DNA of 64,000 nucleotides from the NCBI RefSeq assembly GCF_001040705.1, contig NZ_CVQP01000011.1, positions 62,248-126,247 of the forward strand, written 5' to 3'. Shown piece after piece: positions 8,925-18,079 of this stretch (positions are counted from its first letter, which is position 1; every line of letters begins with the position of its first letter). Origin of the DNA: Rhodococcus sp. RD6.2 (lineage in GTDB: Bacteria; Actinomycetota; Actinomycetes; Mycobacteriales; Mycobacteriaceae). The notes beneath the pieces were generated by a model. That model was not told where the DNA came from and made no database searches. It worked only from the letters and a program-made list of their open reading frames with translations. Both the position numbers and the translations under genes were made by a program.

Positions 8925-9587
8925 GTGGCGATCACGGTCTTCATTGCGGACGATCAGGCGATGGTGCGGCAGGGCTTCGGTGCCCTGCTGTCTGCCCAGA
9001 CCGACATCAGCGTTGTCGGGGACGCCCCGAACGGAAGGATCGCGGTCGACGAGGTGCTGCGGCTGCGTCCCGACGTCGTGCTGATGGACGTCCGGATGCC
9101 GGAACTGAACGGACTCGACGCCGCCGACCGAATCCTGTCCGCGTCCCTCGACCCGCCGGTGCGGGTACTGATGCTGACGACCTTCGACATCGACGACTAC
9201 GTCTACGAGGCACTCCGGGTCGGAGCGAGCGGGTTCCTGCTCAAGGACGCGCCCGCGGAGGAACTCGTCCGAGCGGTCCGGGTCGTCGCCGCCGGGGAGG
9301 CGTTGCTCGCGCCGTCGGTCACGAGGCGGCTGATCGCCGACGTGACGAGCCGCCGCGCCGCGCGTCGGGTCGAGCCCGCGCAACTCGCGGCACTCACTCC
9401 GCGCGAACGCGAGGTGCTGGAACTCATCGCGCGGGGGCTGTCCAACACGGAGATCGCGGAATCCCTCTTCGTCGCCGAGCAAACCGTGAAGACCCACGTC
9501 GGCAAGGTGCTGTCCAAACTGCACCTGCGTGACCGCGCGCAGGCAGTCGTCCTCGCCTACGAGACCGGGGTCGTGACGCCCGGCTGA
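8925..9587 (+). CDS. Response regulator, NarL/LuxR family
   Basis: The 220-residue regulator has a receiver domain (acidic pair D9/D10, phosphoacceptor D55 in LMDVRMPELNG, and the conserved K in FLLKDAP) and a C-terminal LuxR-type helix-turn-helix (TPREREVLELIARGLSN followed by TVKTHVGKVLSKL). The start is a GTG at 8925, only 9 bp after the kinase stop, so kinase and regulator form one operon. It would bind DNA as a phosphorylated dimer. An imperfect inverted repeat (CTCACC..GGTATGAG, 7603-7620) upstream of the kinase could be its own site. Confidence 0.92.
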   Translation: MAITVFIADDQAMVRQGFGALLSAQTDISVVGDAPNGRIAVDEVLRLRPDVVLMDVRMPELNGLDAADRILSASLDPPVRVLMLTTFDIDDYVYEALRVGASGFLLKDAPAEELVRAVRVVAAGEALLAPSVTRRLIADVTSRRAARRVEPAQLAALTPREREVLELIARGLSNTEIAESLFVAEQTVKTHVGKVLSKLHLRDRAQAVVLAYETGVVTPG

Positions 9588-9678
9588 GCCGCAGTGCCGC
9601 GTCCTGAGATGCCGGGGTCCCGATCCGGGTGCACTATGGTGACCGACCCAACCAGAGCCGGTCCGGACAGGGGTGTCG

Positions 9679-10710
9679 ATGACGCGAGTCGGGATTCTCA
9701 CCAGCGGCGGCGACTGCCCGGGACTGAACGCCGTCATCCGAGGCGCAGTCCTGAAGGGCACCACCGTCCACGACCAGGAGTTCGTCGGATTCCGTGACGG
9801 CTGGCGCGGTCTGGTGGAGGGCGACATCATGGAGCTCGACCGCCCCACCGTCCGTGGCCTCTCCCACGAGGGCGGAACTATCCTGGGCACCAGCAGATTC
9901 GGGCCGTACCAGGGTCCGAACGGCGGAGCGGAGAACATCGCCCGCACGATGCAGCGGCTCGGTGTCGACGCCGTGATCGCCATCGGCGGGGAGGGGACGG
10001 CCGCGGCGTCGCAGCGGCTGTACGACGAGGGCATCCACATCGTCGGCGTCCCCAAGACCATCGACAACGACCTCGACCAGACCGACTACACCTTCGGGTT
10101 CGACACCGCCGTCGAGATCGCGACGGAGGCGATCGACCGGCTCCGCACCACCGGCAACTCCCACAAGCGGTGCATGGTGCTCGAGGTGATGGGCCGAGGC
10201 GCCGGGTGGATCGCGCTGCACTCCGGCACCGCGGGCGGTGCCCACGCGATTCTCATTCCCGAGCATCCCGAGAGCATCGAACAGATTTGCACGTGGGTGA
10301 ACAGCGTCCGGGATCGCGGCAGGTCTCCGATGGTCGTCGTCGCCGAGGGATTCACCCTGCCGAACATGTCGGAGGCCCACTCGACGAAGGGGCTCGACGG
10401 GTTCGCCCGACCGCGTCTCGGCGGTATCGGGGAGGTCCTCGCGCCGATGATCGAGGAGCGGACGGGCATCGAAACCCGCGCGACGGTGCTTGGACACATC
10501 CAGCGCGGCGGCGTCCCCACCGCCTTCGACCGGGTCCTCGCGACCCGCCTGGGGATGGCGGTCACCGACCTCGTCGCCGCGCAGGAATGGGGAGAGATGG
10601 TCGCGCTGCACGGCACCGACATCGTCTCCGTGCACTTCGACGAGGCACTCGCCGACCACAAGACCGTCCCGCTCGAACGCTACGAGGAGATGCGGGTCAT
10701 CTTCGGCTGA
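9679..10710 (+). CDS. pfkA: 6-phosphofructokinase
   Basis: The 343-residue enzyme phosphorylates fructose 6-phosphate to fructose 1,6-bisphosphate. It has the N-terminal phosphate-binding loop TSGGDCPGLNAVIRG, the block GGEGT (G106) and the catalytic block PKTIDNDL (K126, D129). Glycine in the first position with lysine in the second is the residue pair seen in actinobacterial ATP-dependent PfkA enzymes (G104/K124 in E. coli numbering) and differs from both E. coli PfkA (G/G) and classical pyrophosphate-dependent enzymes (D/K). I chose the ATG at 9679, preceded by an AGGGG site; a GTG two codons upstream is possible. As I recall, in M. tuberculosis pfkA sits between gatA and gatB. Here gatB follows, but gatA does not precede it. 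Confidence 0.93.
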   Translation: MTRVGILTSGGDCPGLNAVIRGAVLKGTTVHDQEFVGFRDGWRGLVEGDIMELDRPTVRGLSHEGGTILGTSRFGPYQGPNGGAENIARTMQRLGVDAVIAIGGEGTAAASQRLYDEGIHIVGVPKTIDNDLDQTDYTFGFDTAVEIATEAIDRLRTTGNSHKRCMVLEVMGRGAGWIALHSGTAGGAHAILIPEHPESIEQICTWVNSVRDRGRSPMVVVAEGFTLPNMSEAHSTKGLDGFARPRLGGIGEVLAPMIEERTGIETRATVLGHIQRGGVPTAFDRVLATRLGMAVTDLVAAQEWGEMVALHGTDIVSVHFDEALADHKTVPLERYEEMRVIFG

Positions 10711-10787
10711 GCCGAACAGGAGTTACCGCGGCTGAGCCGAACAGGAGTTACCGCGGCTGAGCCGAACAGGAGTTACCGCGGCTGAGC
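10706..10787. repeat. Three tandem copies of a 25-bp unit over the pfkA stop codon
   Basis: Three identical 25-bp units lie at 10706-10730, 10731-10755 and 10756-10780, with a partial fourth (GCTGAGC) at 10781-10787. The first unit starts in the last sense codon of pfkA and includes its TGA. Each unit carries a Shine-Dalgarno-like ACAGGAGT. There are no spacers, so this is not CRISPR. Slipped-strand duplication is the simplest origin. Confidence 0.95.
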
Positions 10788-10821
10788 GTGATGCGAGTCG
10801 TGCCTCACGGACGGGGGCGAA

Positions 10822-10834
10822 TAAACTCGGCTGC
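10822..10834 (+). promoter_or_regulatory. Likely leaderless promoter of gatB
   Basis: A TAAACT hexamer (10822-10827) fits the TANNNT -10 pattern of mycobacterial and rhodococcal promoters and ends seven bases before the gatB ATG at 10835. No ribosome-binding sequence stands in front of that ATG. Transcription starting at or next to the A of the start codon would give a leaderless mRNA. No clear -35 box is seen. Confidence 0.5.
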
Positions 10835-12346
10835 ATGACCGCCGCCATGTCAGATGACCTGCTCGCCTACGACGACGTGCTCGAGAAGTTCGAGCCCGTG
10901 ATGGGCATGGAGGTGCACGTCGAGCTGCACACCGCGACCAAGATGTTCTGCGGCTGCCCGACGACGTTCGGTGCCGAGCCGAACACCCAGGTCTGCCCGG
11001 TGTGCCTGGGCCTGCCCGGCTCGATGCCGGTCGTCAACGCGGCCGCCGTGGAGTCGGCGATCCGTATCGGCCTCGCGCTGAACTGCTCGATCACCCCGTG
11101 GGGCCGGTTCGCGCGGAAGAACTACTTCTACCCGGACCAGCCGAAGAACTACCAGATCTCCCAGTACGACGAGCCGATCGCCACCGACGGCTACCTCGAC
11201 GTCGTTCTCGACGACGGCACCACCTGGCGGGTCGAGATCGAGCGCGCCCACATGGAAGAGGACACCGGCAAGTCCCTGCACGTCGGCGGCGCGACCGGAC
11301 GTATCCACGGAGCCAGCCACTCGCTGCTCGACTACAACCGGGCCGGGGTGCCGCTCGTCGAGATCGTGACGAAGACGATCGAGGGCGCGGGTGAACGCGC
11401 CCCCGAGGTCGCGCGTGCCTATGTGACCGCACTCCGTGACCTGCTCAAGGCGCTGGACGTGTCCGACGTCCGCATGGATCAGGGCTCGATGCGCTGTGAC
11501 GCGAACATCTCGCTGATGCCGATCGGTGCGAAAGAGTTCGGCACCCGCACCGAAACCAAGAACGTCAACTCCCTCAAGTCCGTCGAGGTGGCAGTCCGCT
11601 ACGAGATGCGACGCCAGGCGGCCGTCCTCGTCGCGGGTGGCGAAGTCATCCAGGAGACCAGGCACTTCCAGGAGGCCGACGGCACCACCTCCGCCGGCAG
11701 GCGCAAGGAGACGGCCGAGGACTACCGCTACTTCCCCGAACCGGATCTCGAGCCGGTCGCTCCCGACGCCGAGTGGGTGGAGCAGCTGCGCGGCACCCTC
11801 CCCGAACTGCCGTGGCTGCGTCGCGCGCGCATCCAGGCCGAGTGGGGCGTGTCCGACGAGGTGATGCGCGACCTCGTCAACGCGGGCGCACTCGACCTCG
11901 TCATCGCGACCACCGAGGCTGGCGCACCGGCCGACGCGGCCCGGTCCTGGTGGGTGTCGTACCTCGCGCAGCAGGCCAACACCCGTGGTGTCGAGCTCGC
12001 CGATCTGCCGATCACGCCGGCGCAGGTCGCTCAGGTCGTCGCGCTGATCGACAGCGGCAAGCTCAACAACAAGGTGGCACGTCAGGTCGTCGACCACGTT
12101 CTCGCGGGTGAGGGTGATCCGCAGCAGGTCGTCGCCGCGCATCCCGAACTGGTCGTGGTCCGCGACGACACGCTGATCAAGGCCGCGGTCGACGAGGCGC
12201 TGGCCGCCAATCCCGATGTGGCGGAGAAGATCCGCAGCGGCAAGGTCGCGGCCGCGGGCGCGATCGTCGGTGCCGTGATGAAGGCCACCAAGGGCCAGGC
12301 CGATCCGGCTCGCGTCAAGGAACTCGTCATCGAAGCCTGCGCGTAG
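10835..12346 (+). CDS. gatB: Asp/Glu-tRNA(Asn/Gln) amidotransferase subunit B
   Basis: The 503-residue GatB subunit binds the mischarged Glu-tRNA(Gln) or Asp-tRNA(Asn) and activates it for amidation by GatA-derived ammonia. The N-terminus has the conserved [17 protein letters not shown] and the zinc-site half CPVCLGLPG, followed by [19 protein letters not shown], a signature of the family. The C-terminal helical/YqeY-like domain (about 400-503) is intact. It follows pfkA, as in M. tuberculosis, but the gatC and gatA partners are not in this window. With gltX and tRNA-Gln in the same region it fits an organism that makes Gln-tRNA indirectly. Confidence 0.96.
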   Translation: MTAAMSDDLLAYDDVLEKFEPVMGMEVHVELHTATKMFCGCPTTFGAEPNTQVCPVCLGLPGSMPVVNAAAVESAIRIGLALNCSITPWGRFARKNYFYPDQPKNYQISQYDEPIATDGYLDVVLDDGTTWRVEIERAHMEEDTGKSLHVGGATGRIHGASHSLLDYNRAGVPLVEIVTKTIEGAGERAPEVARAYVTALRDLLKALDVSDVRMDQGSMRCDANISLMPIGAKEFGTRTETKNVNSLKSVEVAVRYEMRRQAAVLVAGGEVIQETRHFQEADGTTSAGRRKETAEDYRYFPEPDLEPVAPDAEWVEQLRGTLPELPWLRRARIQAEWGVSDEVMRDLVNAGALDLVIATTEAGAPADAARSWWVSYLAQQANTRGVELADLPITPAQVAQVVALIDSGKLNNKVARQVVDHVLAGEGDPQQVVAAHPELVVVRDDTLIKAAVDEALAANPDVAEKIRSGKVAAAGAIVGAVMKATKGQADPARVKELVIEACA

Positions 12347-12356
12347 TCTCCGCGTC

Positions 12357-12423
12357 CCCGCCGAGCGCGCGGTGACCGGTGTGGCCGCACGGCCGACACC
12401 CCGGAATCTGCGCACTCGGCGGG
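12357..12423. terminator. Long imperfect hairpin after gatB
   Basis: An outer stem of 14 bp pairs 12357-12370 with 12410-12423 (one mismatch), with further partial pairing inside it. There is no T tract. Its position just after the gatB stop suggests a terminator or an mRNA end-protecting structure. Confidence 0.45.
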
Positions 12424-12453
12424 CATCGGCTGCCCGGCCGCGATAATCGGGGC

Positions 12454-13671
12454 ATGCCTTCGGTCGGAGCCTCCCTCTTCTGGATAGCCCTGTGCGCGGT
12501 CGTCGCGCCGATCGTCGCGGGGCTGGTTCCGCGCAAGCTGGTCCCCGAGGTCGTACTGCTGCTCATCGGAGGCATGCTGATCGGCCCGCACATGCTCGGC
12601 CTCGCCGTCGACGGCCCCGAGATCGGGCTGCTCAGCGAACTGGGCCTCGGGATGCTCTTCCTGCTCGCGGGCTACGAGATCGACACCGACGAACTCACCG
12701 GGCGTGGTGGGCGTCGTGCGTTGGTGACGTGGTGCACCTGCCTGGCACTGGCTTTCCTGCTGATCGGGTTGCTCGGCCTGACCGGGGCGATCAGTGGGGA
12801 GGTCGCTGTCGCGATCGCACTGACGTCGACCGCGTTGGGCACCCTGCTCCCGATCCTCAAGGACAGCGGGGTCGTGAACACCCGGATCGGCCGGACGGTG
12901 CTCAACCACGGTGCGTTCGGCGAACTCGGCCCCGTCATCGCGATGGCGGTGCTACTCGGATCGCGCGGAACCGTCGGGTCGCTGATCGTGCTCGTGGTGT
13001 TCGCCGCCGCAGCGGTCGTCGTCGGGCTCATCCCGGACCGGGTGCGCCGGGCGGAGTCGCGGCTGGCGTCGATCATCCGGCTCGGCTCGGAGACCACAGC
13101 GCAGACGACGGTGCGGCTCACCATCCTGCTACTGGTCTCGCTGGGCGCGTTGGCGGCCATCTTCGAGGTCGACGGCATCCTCGCAGCCTTCGCGGCCGGG
13201 TTCATCCTCCGGCGTGCCGTTCCCGCAGGCGACGAGAAGCTCGAGGCCAAGCTCGAGGGCCTGGCATTCGGCCTGCTGATCCCGATCTTCTTCGTCACCT
13301 CGGGGATGGCGATCGACGTGTCGGCCGTCGTTGCGAAACCCGGTGTGCTGGTGGCATTCCTCCTGATGATCCTGATCGTGCGCGGACTCCCGGTCTTCGT
13401 CGCCGAGCGTTTCGACCGCGGACCGGACGGGACGGACGAGCCGCCGACACTGCGTCAACGCGGGCAGGTGGCGTTGTACTCCGCGACCGGTCTCCCGCTG
13501 ATCGTCGCCGTCACCGGGGTGGCCGTCGCGGCAGGAGAGATGTCGCCCGCGAACGCGTCGATCCTGGTGGCGGCGGGCGCGATCACCGTCCTCGTCCTGC
13601 CGCTGGCCGCGTCCCTGCTCGGGGGGCGAGCGCCCGCCCAGGAGACGCCCGCCCCCGCCGACCAGCTCTGA
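12454..13671 (+). CDS. CPA2-family cation:proton antiporter (Kef-type, membrane domain only)
   Basis: The 405-residue integral membrane protein has about 12 hydrophobic segments of the Na+/H+ exchanger fold. The family blocks LGLGMLFLLAGYEIDTDEL (with the conserved acidic residues after the fourth or fifth helix) and VDGILAAFAAGFILRR are present. It ends without a cytoplasmic RCK/TrkA-N domain, so it is not a full-length KefB/KefC. The ATG at 12454 begins just before the first helix. The ion (K+ or Na+) cannot be told. It is convergent with the lppZ-like gene with only four bases between the stops. Confidence 0.87.
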   Translation: MPSVGASLFWIALCAVVAPIVAGLVPRKLVPEVVLLLIGGMLIGPHMLGLAVDGPEIGLLSELGLGMLFLLAGYEIDTDELTGRGGRRALVTWCTCLALAFLLIGLLGLTGAISGEVAVAIALTSTALGTLLPILKDSGVVNTRIGRTVLNHGAFGELGPVIAMAVLLGSRGTVGSLIVLVVFAAAAVVVGLIPDRVRRAESRLASIIRLGSETTAQTTVRLTILLLVSLGALAAIFEVDGILAAFAAGFILRRAVPAGDEKLEAKLEGLAFGLLIPIFFVTSGMAIDVSAVVAKPGVLVAFLLMILIVRGLPVFVAERFDRGPDGTDEPPTLRQRGQVALYSATGLPLIVAVTGVAVAAGEMSPANASILVAAGAITVLVLPLAASLLGGRAPAQETPAPADQL

Positions 13672-13675
13672 CGCG

Positions 13676-14812
13676 TCAGTCGAATCCTCCGCCGCCCTGC
13701 GGCGCCGGGATCCGGACGACGCGGTCGTCGGTGGGGCCGGGTCGGTCACCGGACTTGTTCACCGTGGACACCCAGACCTGTCCTCCCGCACCCAGATCGG
13801 CTCCGCCGAGCATGCCGTAGGTGTCCTGCGCGATGAGTCCGGGTGCGGCCTGCGCGGCGCCGGTGCGCGGGTCGATCGGCAGGACGGCGAGCGCCCGGCC
13901 TCCGGTGAGCGACACCGCGACACCACCGTCCACGGCCGTGCAGCCCGCGACGCCCGGCCGATCCGGCCACGTCCACACGGGTGTGCCCGTGGCCCCGACC
14001 GACGAGACGCGCTGCAGCCGGTCCTCGAGGACCGTGCGGTCGGTGACCCACACGCCGCCGCCCACCGGGTCGAGGCAGACGTCGCCGGCGGTGCCGATCC
14101 CGGACAGCACCACCTGAGGCGGCGGCTGCGACGGCGACGGTGTGAGGGCGGTGACCCGCAGGACCTTCCCGGCCAGGGATCCTGGATCTGCTGCCGCTGC
14201 GGGGTTTCCCGCGTCGCCCGTGACGACGGTCAGTTCGCTCGGCGTGGTGAAGATCAGGGCACCCGCGTTCCCGCTCGACCCCCGCGGGATACCCGTCAGG
14301 ACGTCCTTCGGGGTGTCGCCGGGTGCGATGCGAATCACCCTGTTGTCGGAGGCGGTGGTGACGTACGCGTAGAGCAGGTTGTCCTCGGTGTAGGTGGGGG
14401 ACAGTGCGACGCCGAGCAGGCCGCCGTCACCCGACCCGTCCACGTCGACGCGCGCGATCTCCTGGACCGGCATCCCCGGCGCGACCTGGAGTATCCGTCC
14501 GGTGCGTCGCTCGGTGACGAGTGCGGCCTGCCCCCCGGGCAGGACCGTCAGTCCGCCGGTGACGTCGAGGCACGTTGCGACGACGGCGGGGTCGGGATCG
14601 ACGCACGGCACGACCTCCGGCGGAGCGCCGGTCGCGTCGGGTGTCGTCGTCGGTGCGTCCGGTTGGCGTGGCTCGACCTCGCCCGCCGAGAAGGTGGGGA
14701 CGGGGGTGAAGGGGGTGGACGCGCTGTCGTCGAACCGGGCGCAGCCCGGCAGCACGGTCAGGGCGAGTGTGGACAGCACCGCGGTGCGGTACGCCGCACG
14801 ATTGATCGCCAT
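13676..14812 (-). CDS. LppZ-like lipoprotein with a glucose/sorbosone dehydrogenase-type beta-propeller
   Basis: The 378-residue protein begins with a lipoprotein signal peptide ending LTVLPGC (lipidated C24), then a low-complexity Pro/Thr linker (about 30-75), then a propeller whose blades show SGDGGLLGVALSPTYTEDN and VVTGDAGNPAAAADPGSLAGK. These are hallmarks of the PQQ-dependent soluble glucose dehydrogenase/sorbosone dehydrogenase fold. It corresponds in type and position to LppZ (Rv3006) of M. tuberculosis. The start was placed at the ATG that directly precedes the signal peptide; a longer frame upstream gives no sensible protein. Whether it binds PQQ or sugar is unknown. It is divergent from the DoxX gene. 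Confidence 0.82.
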   Translation of the reverse strand: MAINRAAYRTAVLSTLALTVLPGCARFDDSASTPFTPVPTFSAGEVEPRQPDAPTTTPDATGAPPEVVPCVDPDPAVVATCLDVTGGLTVLPGGQAALVTERRTGRILQVAPGMPVQEIARVDVDGSGDGGLLGVALSPTYTEDNLLYAYVTTASDNRVIRIAPGDTPKDVLTGIPRGSSGNAGALIFTTPSELTVVTGDAGNPAAAADPGSLAGKVLRVTALTPSPSQPPPQVVLSGIGTAGDVCLDPVGGGVWVTDRTVLEDRLQRVSSVGATGTPVWTWPDRPGVAGCTAVDGGVAVSLTGGRALAVLPIDPRTGAAQAAPGLIAQDTYGMLGGADLGAGGQVWVSTVNKSGDRPGPTDDRVVRIPAPQGGGGFD

Positions 14813-14888
14813 GTCCGAACCGTACGACAACCGACTCACCGCGCGCCGAACCGGTGGTCGGTGGCCTACCCGACCTACGCTGGGTTGC

Positions 14889-15689
14889 GTGACCGACAAC
14901 CCGCGACAGAACCCGGCAGCCGAGGGCTTCGCCCGCTCGGTGCCCAGCACCGGCACCGCGCAGTCGGGCCGGATTCCCACCACCGACGACGATCTCGACT
15001 TCCTGCCGACCGAGCAGATCCCGACCTACAGCGCATCCGATTCGGCGACGTCCGTTCCGCATCCGACGGAGGAGTTGCGGACGGCCGATTCGTTCGACCG
15101 AGACCTCGCGGCCACGTTGGCCGCGTCGACCGCGCCTCCTGCCGTGGTCGCGCCCACCGCGCCGCCCAAGACACCGCGCGGCACCCTCGACCTCGGGTTG
15201 CTCGTCCTGCGAGTGGCGGTCGGTGCCGTTGCGCTGGCGCACGGACTGCAGAAGCTGCTGGGGATCTGGGGTGGCCCGGGACTCGACGGCTTCGAGTCTT
15301 TCCTCGTCGATGCGGGTTTCCAACAGGCCGCCATCCTGGCGTACGCGGGCGCGATCGGCGAGGTCGCGGCGGGTGTCCTGCTGATTGTCGGATTGTTCAC
15401 ACCGTTCGCCGCAGCGGGTCTTCTCGCGGTCCTGATCAACGCCTGGTGTGTGCAGCAGGCAGCCGACCCCGGTCTGCAATGGTTTGCACCGGACGGCCCC
15501 GAGTTGGAGCTGTTGCTCGCGGCGGTGCTCGTCGCGATCGCGCTGACGGGCCCGGGACGTATCTCGGTGGAGGGCAGGCGCCGGTGGGCCACGAGGCCGC
15601 ACATCGGCTCGTTCGTCGTGCTGCTGTTGGGTGTCGCGGGGGGCGTGTGCCTGTGGATCTTCCTCAACGGAGCGAATCCGCTCGCGTGA
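14889..15689 (+). CDS. DoxX-family membrane protein (Rv3005c type)
   Basis: The 266-residue protein has a disordered acidic N-terminus (about residues 1-95) and then four membrane helices of the DoxX family. The conserved block AHGLQKLLGIWGGPGLDGF follows the first helix, and AGAIGEVAAGVLLIVG forms the second. In M. tuberculosis the Rv3005c protein is reported to act with SodA and SseA in a membrane oxidoreductase complex against oxidative stress, and the neighbouring lppZ is conserved here too. The start is a GTG at 14889; no better in-frame start lies between it and the lppZ start. A direct role here is inferred by homology. Confidence 0.8.
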   Translation: MTDNPRQNPAAEGFARSVPSTGTAQSGRIPTTDDDLDFLPTEQIPTYSASDSATSVPHPTEELRTADSFDRDLAATLAASTAPPAVVAPTAPPKTPRGTLDLGLLVLRVAVGAVALAHGLQKLLGIWGGPGLDGFESFLVDAGFQQAAILAYAGAIGEVAAGVLLIVGLFTPFAAAGLLAVLINAWCVQQAADPGLQWFAPDGPELELLLAAVLVAIALTGPGRISVEGRRRWATRPHIGSFVVLLLGVAGGVCLWIFLNGANPLA

Positions 15690-15702
15690 CGTGAGGGCCG
15701 CG

Positions 15703-15732
15703 TTGACGCGGAGTCGCCGACCTCGACATAAT
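15703..15732 (+). promoter_or_regulatory. Sigma-70-like promoter of the GntR regulator
   Basis: TTGACG (15703-15708) and CATAAT (15727-15732) are separated by 18 bp, a near-consensus housekeeping promoter. Transcription would start near 15739-15740, about 26 bases before the TTG start of the GntR gene. It begins 14 bp after the doxX stop, so the regulator has its own transcript. Confidence 0.6.
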
Positions 15733-15765
15733 GGCCGTACAAATCGGTGCGACGTGGAGGCGGGC

Positions 15766-16494
15766 TTGGACGTTCGAGAACCCGCCTATCAGGCGCTCGC
15801 GAATCGGCTCCGCGGCGAGATCGCGGACGGCCTCTATCGGGACGGCGTGCGGTTGCCGACGGAAGCGGAACTGGCCGTCACACACGGCGTCAGCCGTCAG
15901 ACCGTGCGCCGCGCGTTCCACGACCTGGTCTCCGAGGGCATCGTGCACCGCGTGCCGGGACGCGGCACCTTCGCCAGCGAGACCACCGGACGCTATCTAC
16001 GGCAGCTGGGTTCCATCGAAGACCTGATGAACCTGTCGACCGACACGACGATGGAGATCGTGTCGCCGATGCGACGCCAGGTCGACATCGAGGCGGCGAG
16101 CCGACTCCGGCTGGACACCGATCTGCTCTATGCGGTGTCGTTCCGGCGCCTGCACGACGGGGTTCCGTTCGTGTACACGACGGTGTACTTGCCGGAGGTC
16201 GTCGGCAAGGCGGTCGTCGCCGCCCCGGAACTCGCGGCTGGCGCGTCGAGCACGTACACGATGATCGGACTGATCGAGCCGCATCTGGCGATGCCCATCG
16301 TGCAGGCGGACCAGTCGATCACGGTGTCCTCGGCGCCCGATGCCGCCGCATCCGCCGTCGGCTGCGAGCCGGGGCATCCGATGCTGCGGGTGGATCGCCT
16401 CTACTCCAACGAGATCGACGAGCCGACGGAGCTCGCGATCAGCTACTTCCTACCCGAGCACTACACCTATCGGGTGACCCTGAGACGACGGTGA
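15766..16494 (+). CDS. GntR-family transcriptional regulator with UTRA domain (HutC subfamily)
   Basis: The 242-residue regulator has an N-terminal winged helix (YQALANRLRGEIADGLY...LPTEAELAVTHGVSRQTVR, about residues 6-70) and a C-terminal UTRA effector domain with the motif ending LRVDRLYSNEIDEPTELAISYFLP. I chose the TTG at 15766 because a GTGGAGG ribosome site ends five bases before it; a GTG at 15754 is the alternative. UTRA domains bind small ligands such as sugars phosphates or amino acid derivatives. The ligand and targets are unknown. It converges on the amino acid permease, which is a conceivable but unproven target. Confidence 0.88.
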   Translation: MDVREPAYQALANRLRGEIADGLYRDGVRLPTEAELAVTHGVSRQTVRRAFHDLVSEGIVHRVPGRGTFASETTGRYLRQLGSIEDLMNLSTDTTMEIVSPMRRQVDIEAASRLRLDTDLLYAVSFRRLHDGVPFVYTTVYLPEVVGKAVVAAPELAAGASSTYTMIGLIEPHLAMPIVQADQSITVSSAPDAAASAVGCEPGHPMLRVDRLYSNEIDEPTELAISYFLPEHYTYRVTLRRR

Positions 16495-16527
16495 CCGTGG
16501 CCGCACCACATGGGGGTGCGGCCACGG
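16495..16527. terminator. Bidirectional hairpin between the GntR gene and the permease
   Basis: A perfect 13-bp stem (16495-16507 with 16515-16527) encloses a 7-base loop directly after the GntR stop codon, in the gap between two convergent genes. There is no T tract on the plus strand. Confidence 0.65.
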
Positions 16528-16543
16528 CCGGTTAGGTCGCCCG

Positions 16544-18079
16544 TCAGACGGGCAGGTTCGCCGGTATCGACCCCGGCTCCGGTGCGGCCTCCACGGGTGC
16601 GGCGAGCCGTCGACCGAGCACCGACCTGCGATACCCGTAGGCGAAGTACACCGCGACGCCGAGGGCCATCCACACCACGAACCGGATCCAGGTCTCCACC
16701 GACAGATTCAGCATCAACCATCCGCAGGCGAGGACCGCGAGGATCGGAACCAGCGGAACCATCGGCACCCTGAACCCGCGGGGCAGGTCCGGACGCGTGC
16801 GGCGCAGGATGACGACTCCGATGCAGACGAGGACGAACGCGAAGAGCGTGCCGATGTTGACCATCTCCTCGAGTGTGCCCATCGGGAAGAGTGCCGCGAG
16901 CACCGCGACGACGCCGCCGACGAGGAGCGTGATCCGGACCGGGGTGCCGCGGCGCCCGGTCTTGGCGAGGCCGCGGGGCATCAGGCCGTCGCGGGACATC
17001 GCGAACAACACCCGGGTCTGGCCGAGCATCATGACCATCACGACGGTGGTCAGCCCGGCGAGGCCACCGAAGCTGATCGCCATTTTCGCCCAGGTGATCC
17101 CGTGCGCCTCGAAGGCCGTGGCGAGGGTGGCGCTGCCGTCTCCGACGAGCGGGCTGCCGGTCCTCAGGTCGGTGTACTTCACCATGCCGGTGAGGACAAC
17201 GGTGACCGCGACGTACAGGACGGTCACGATTGCGAGGGAGCCGAGAATGCCTCGGGGCAGGGACTTCTGCGGATTCTTCGTCTCTTCGGCGGTGGTCGCG
17301 ACCACGTCGAATCCGATGAAGGCGAAGAACACGAGAGATGCCGCGGCCAGCAGTCCATACCATCCGTACGTGCTGCCGCCTGCGCCCGTGAAGAACGACA
17401 GCAGTGACTGGTGCATTCCTGCGGCGGTGTCACCTGCCTGTTCCACCGGAGGCACGAACGGGGAGTAGTTGTCGGTGTCGATGTAGAAGAACCCGACCAC
17501 GATGACGAGCAGAACCACCAGAATCTTGATGGCCGTGACGATCGCCGACACCCGGGAGGACACCTTGGTTCCGACGGCGAGGACGACGGTCAGCACGCCC
17601 ACGATCACGAGTGCGCCCCAGTCCAGGTTCAGTGGTCCGATGTGCGCGACGGTGGACCCGGCGCCGAACACGTTGCCCAGGTAGAGGGACCACCCCTTCG
17701 CGACCACCGCTGACGCGAGGGCGAACTCGAGAATCAGGTCCCACCCGATGATCCAGGCGACGAACTCGCCGAACGTCGCGTACGAGAAGGTGTAGGCGCT
17801 GCCCGCGACGGGCACCGTGGAGGCGAACTCGGCGTAGCACAGGGCTGCCAGCGCACAGGCGCAGGCAGCCAGCACGAATGCCAGTGAAATGGACGGTCCG
17901 GCAACGTTTCCCGCGGTCCGTGCGGTGAGGGTGAAGATGCCGGCACCGATCACCACCGCGACACCGAACACCGTCAGATCGCGGGTGGTGAGCTCTCTTC
18001 GGAGCCGGGTGTCGGGTTCGTCGGTGTCCGAGATGGATTGCTCGACGGATTTGGTACGCCAGATTCCGGATCCGGGCAT
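16544..18079 (-). CDS. APC-superfamily amino acid permease (YfnA/CAT-like)
   Basis: The 511-residue permease has about 12-14 membrane helices. It shows the APC helix-1 signature VFGVAVVIGAGIFTLTA, the YAEFASTVPVAGSAYTFSY block and IGFDVVATTAEETKNPQKSLP, typical of the cationic amino acid transporter-like group. The ATG at 18077-18079 is preceded by GAGGAG. It is divergent from a leucine-type amino acid dehydrogenase, which suggests uptake of an amino acid that the enzyme deaminates. The exact substrate is not readable. Confidence 0.9.
   Translation of the reverse strand: MPGSGIWRTKSVEQSISDTDEPDTRLRRELTTRDLTVFGVAVVIGAGIFTLTARTAGNVAGPSISLAFVLAACACALAALCYAEFASTVPVAGSAYTFSYATFGEFVAWIIGWDLILEFALASAVVAKGWSLYLGNVFGAGSTVAHIGPLNLDWGALVIVGVLTVVLAVGTKVSSRVSAIVTAIKILVVLLVIVVGFFYIDTDNYSPFVPPVEQAGDTAAGMHQSLLSFFTGAGGSTYGWYGLLAAASLVFFAFIGFDVVATTAEETKNPQKSLPRGILGSLAIVTVLYVAVTVVLTGMVKYTDLRTGSPLVGDGSATLATAFEAHGITWAKMAISFGGLAGLTTVVMVMMLGQTRVLFAMSRDGLMPRGLAKTGRRGTPVRITLLVGGVVAVLAALFPMGTLEEMVNIGTLFAFVLVCIGVVILRRTRPDLPRGFRVPMVPLVPILAVLACGWLMLNLSVETWIRFVVWMALGVAVYFAYGYRRSVLGRRLAAPVEAAPEPGSIPANLPV

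Noticed and set aside
10706-10787. Possible CRISPR array
   Set aside because: The units are directly adjacent with no spacers, and there are no cas genes nearby.
14394-14888. N-terminal extension of the DoxX protein opposite lppZ
   Set aside because: The extension is the antisense of the lppZ-like gene; the GTG at 14889 gives the expected N-terminus.
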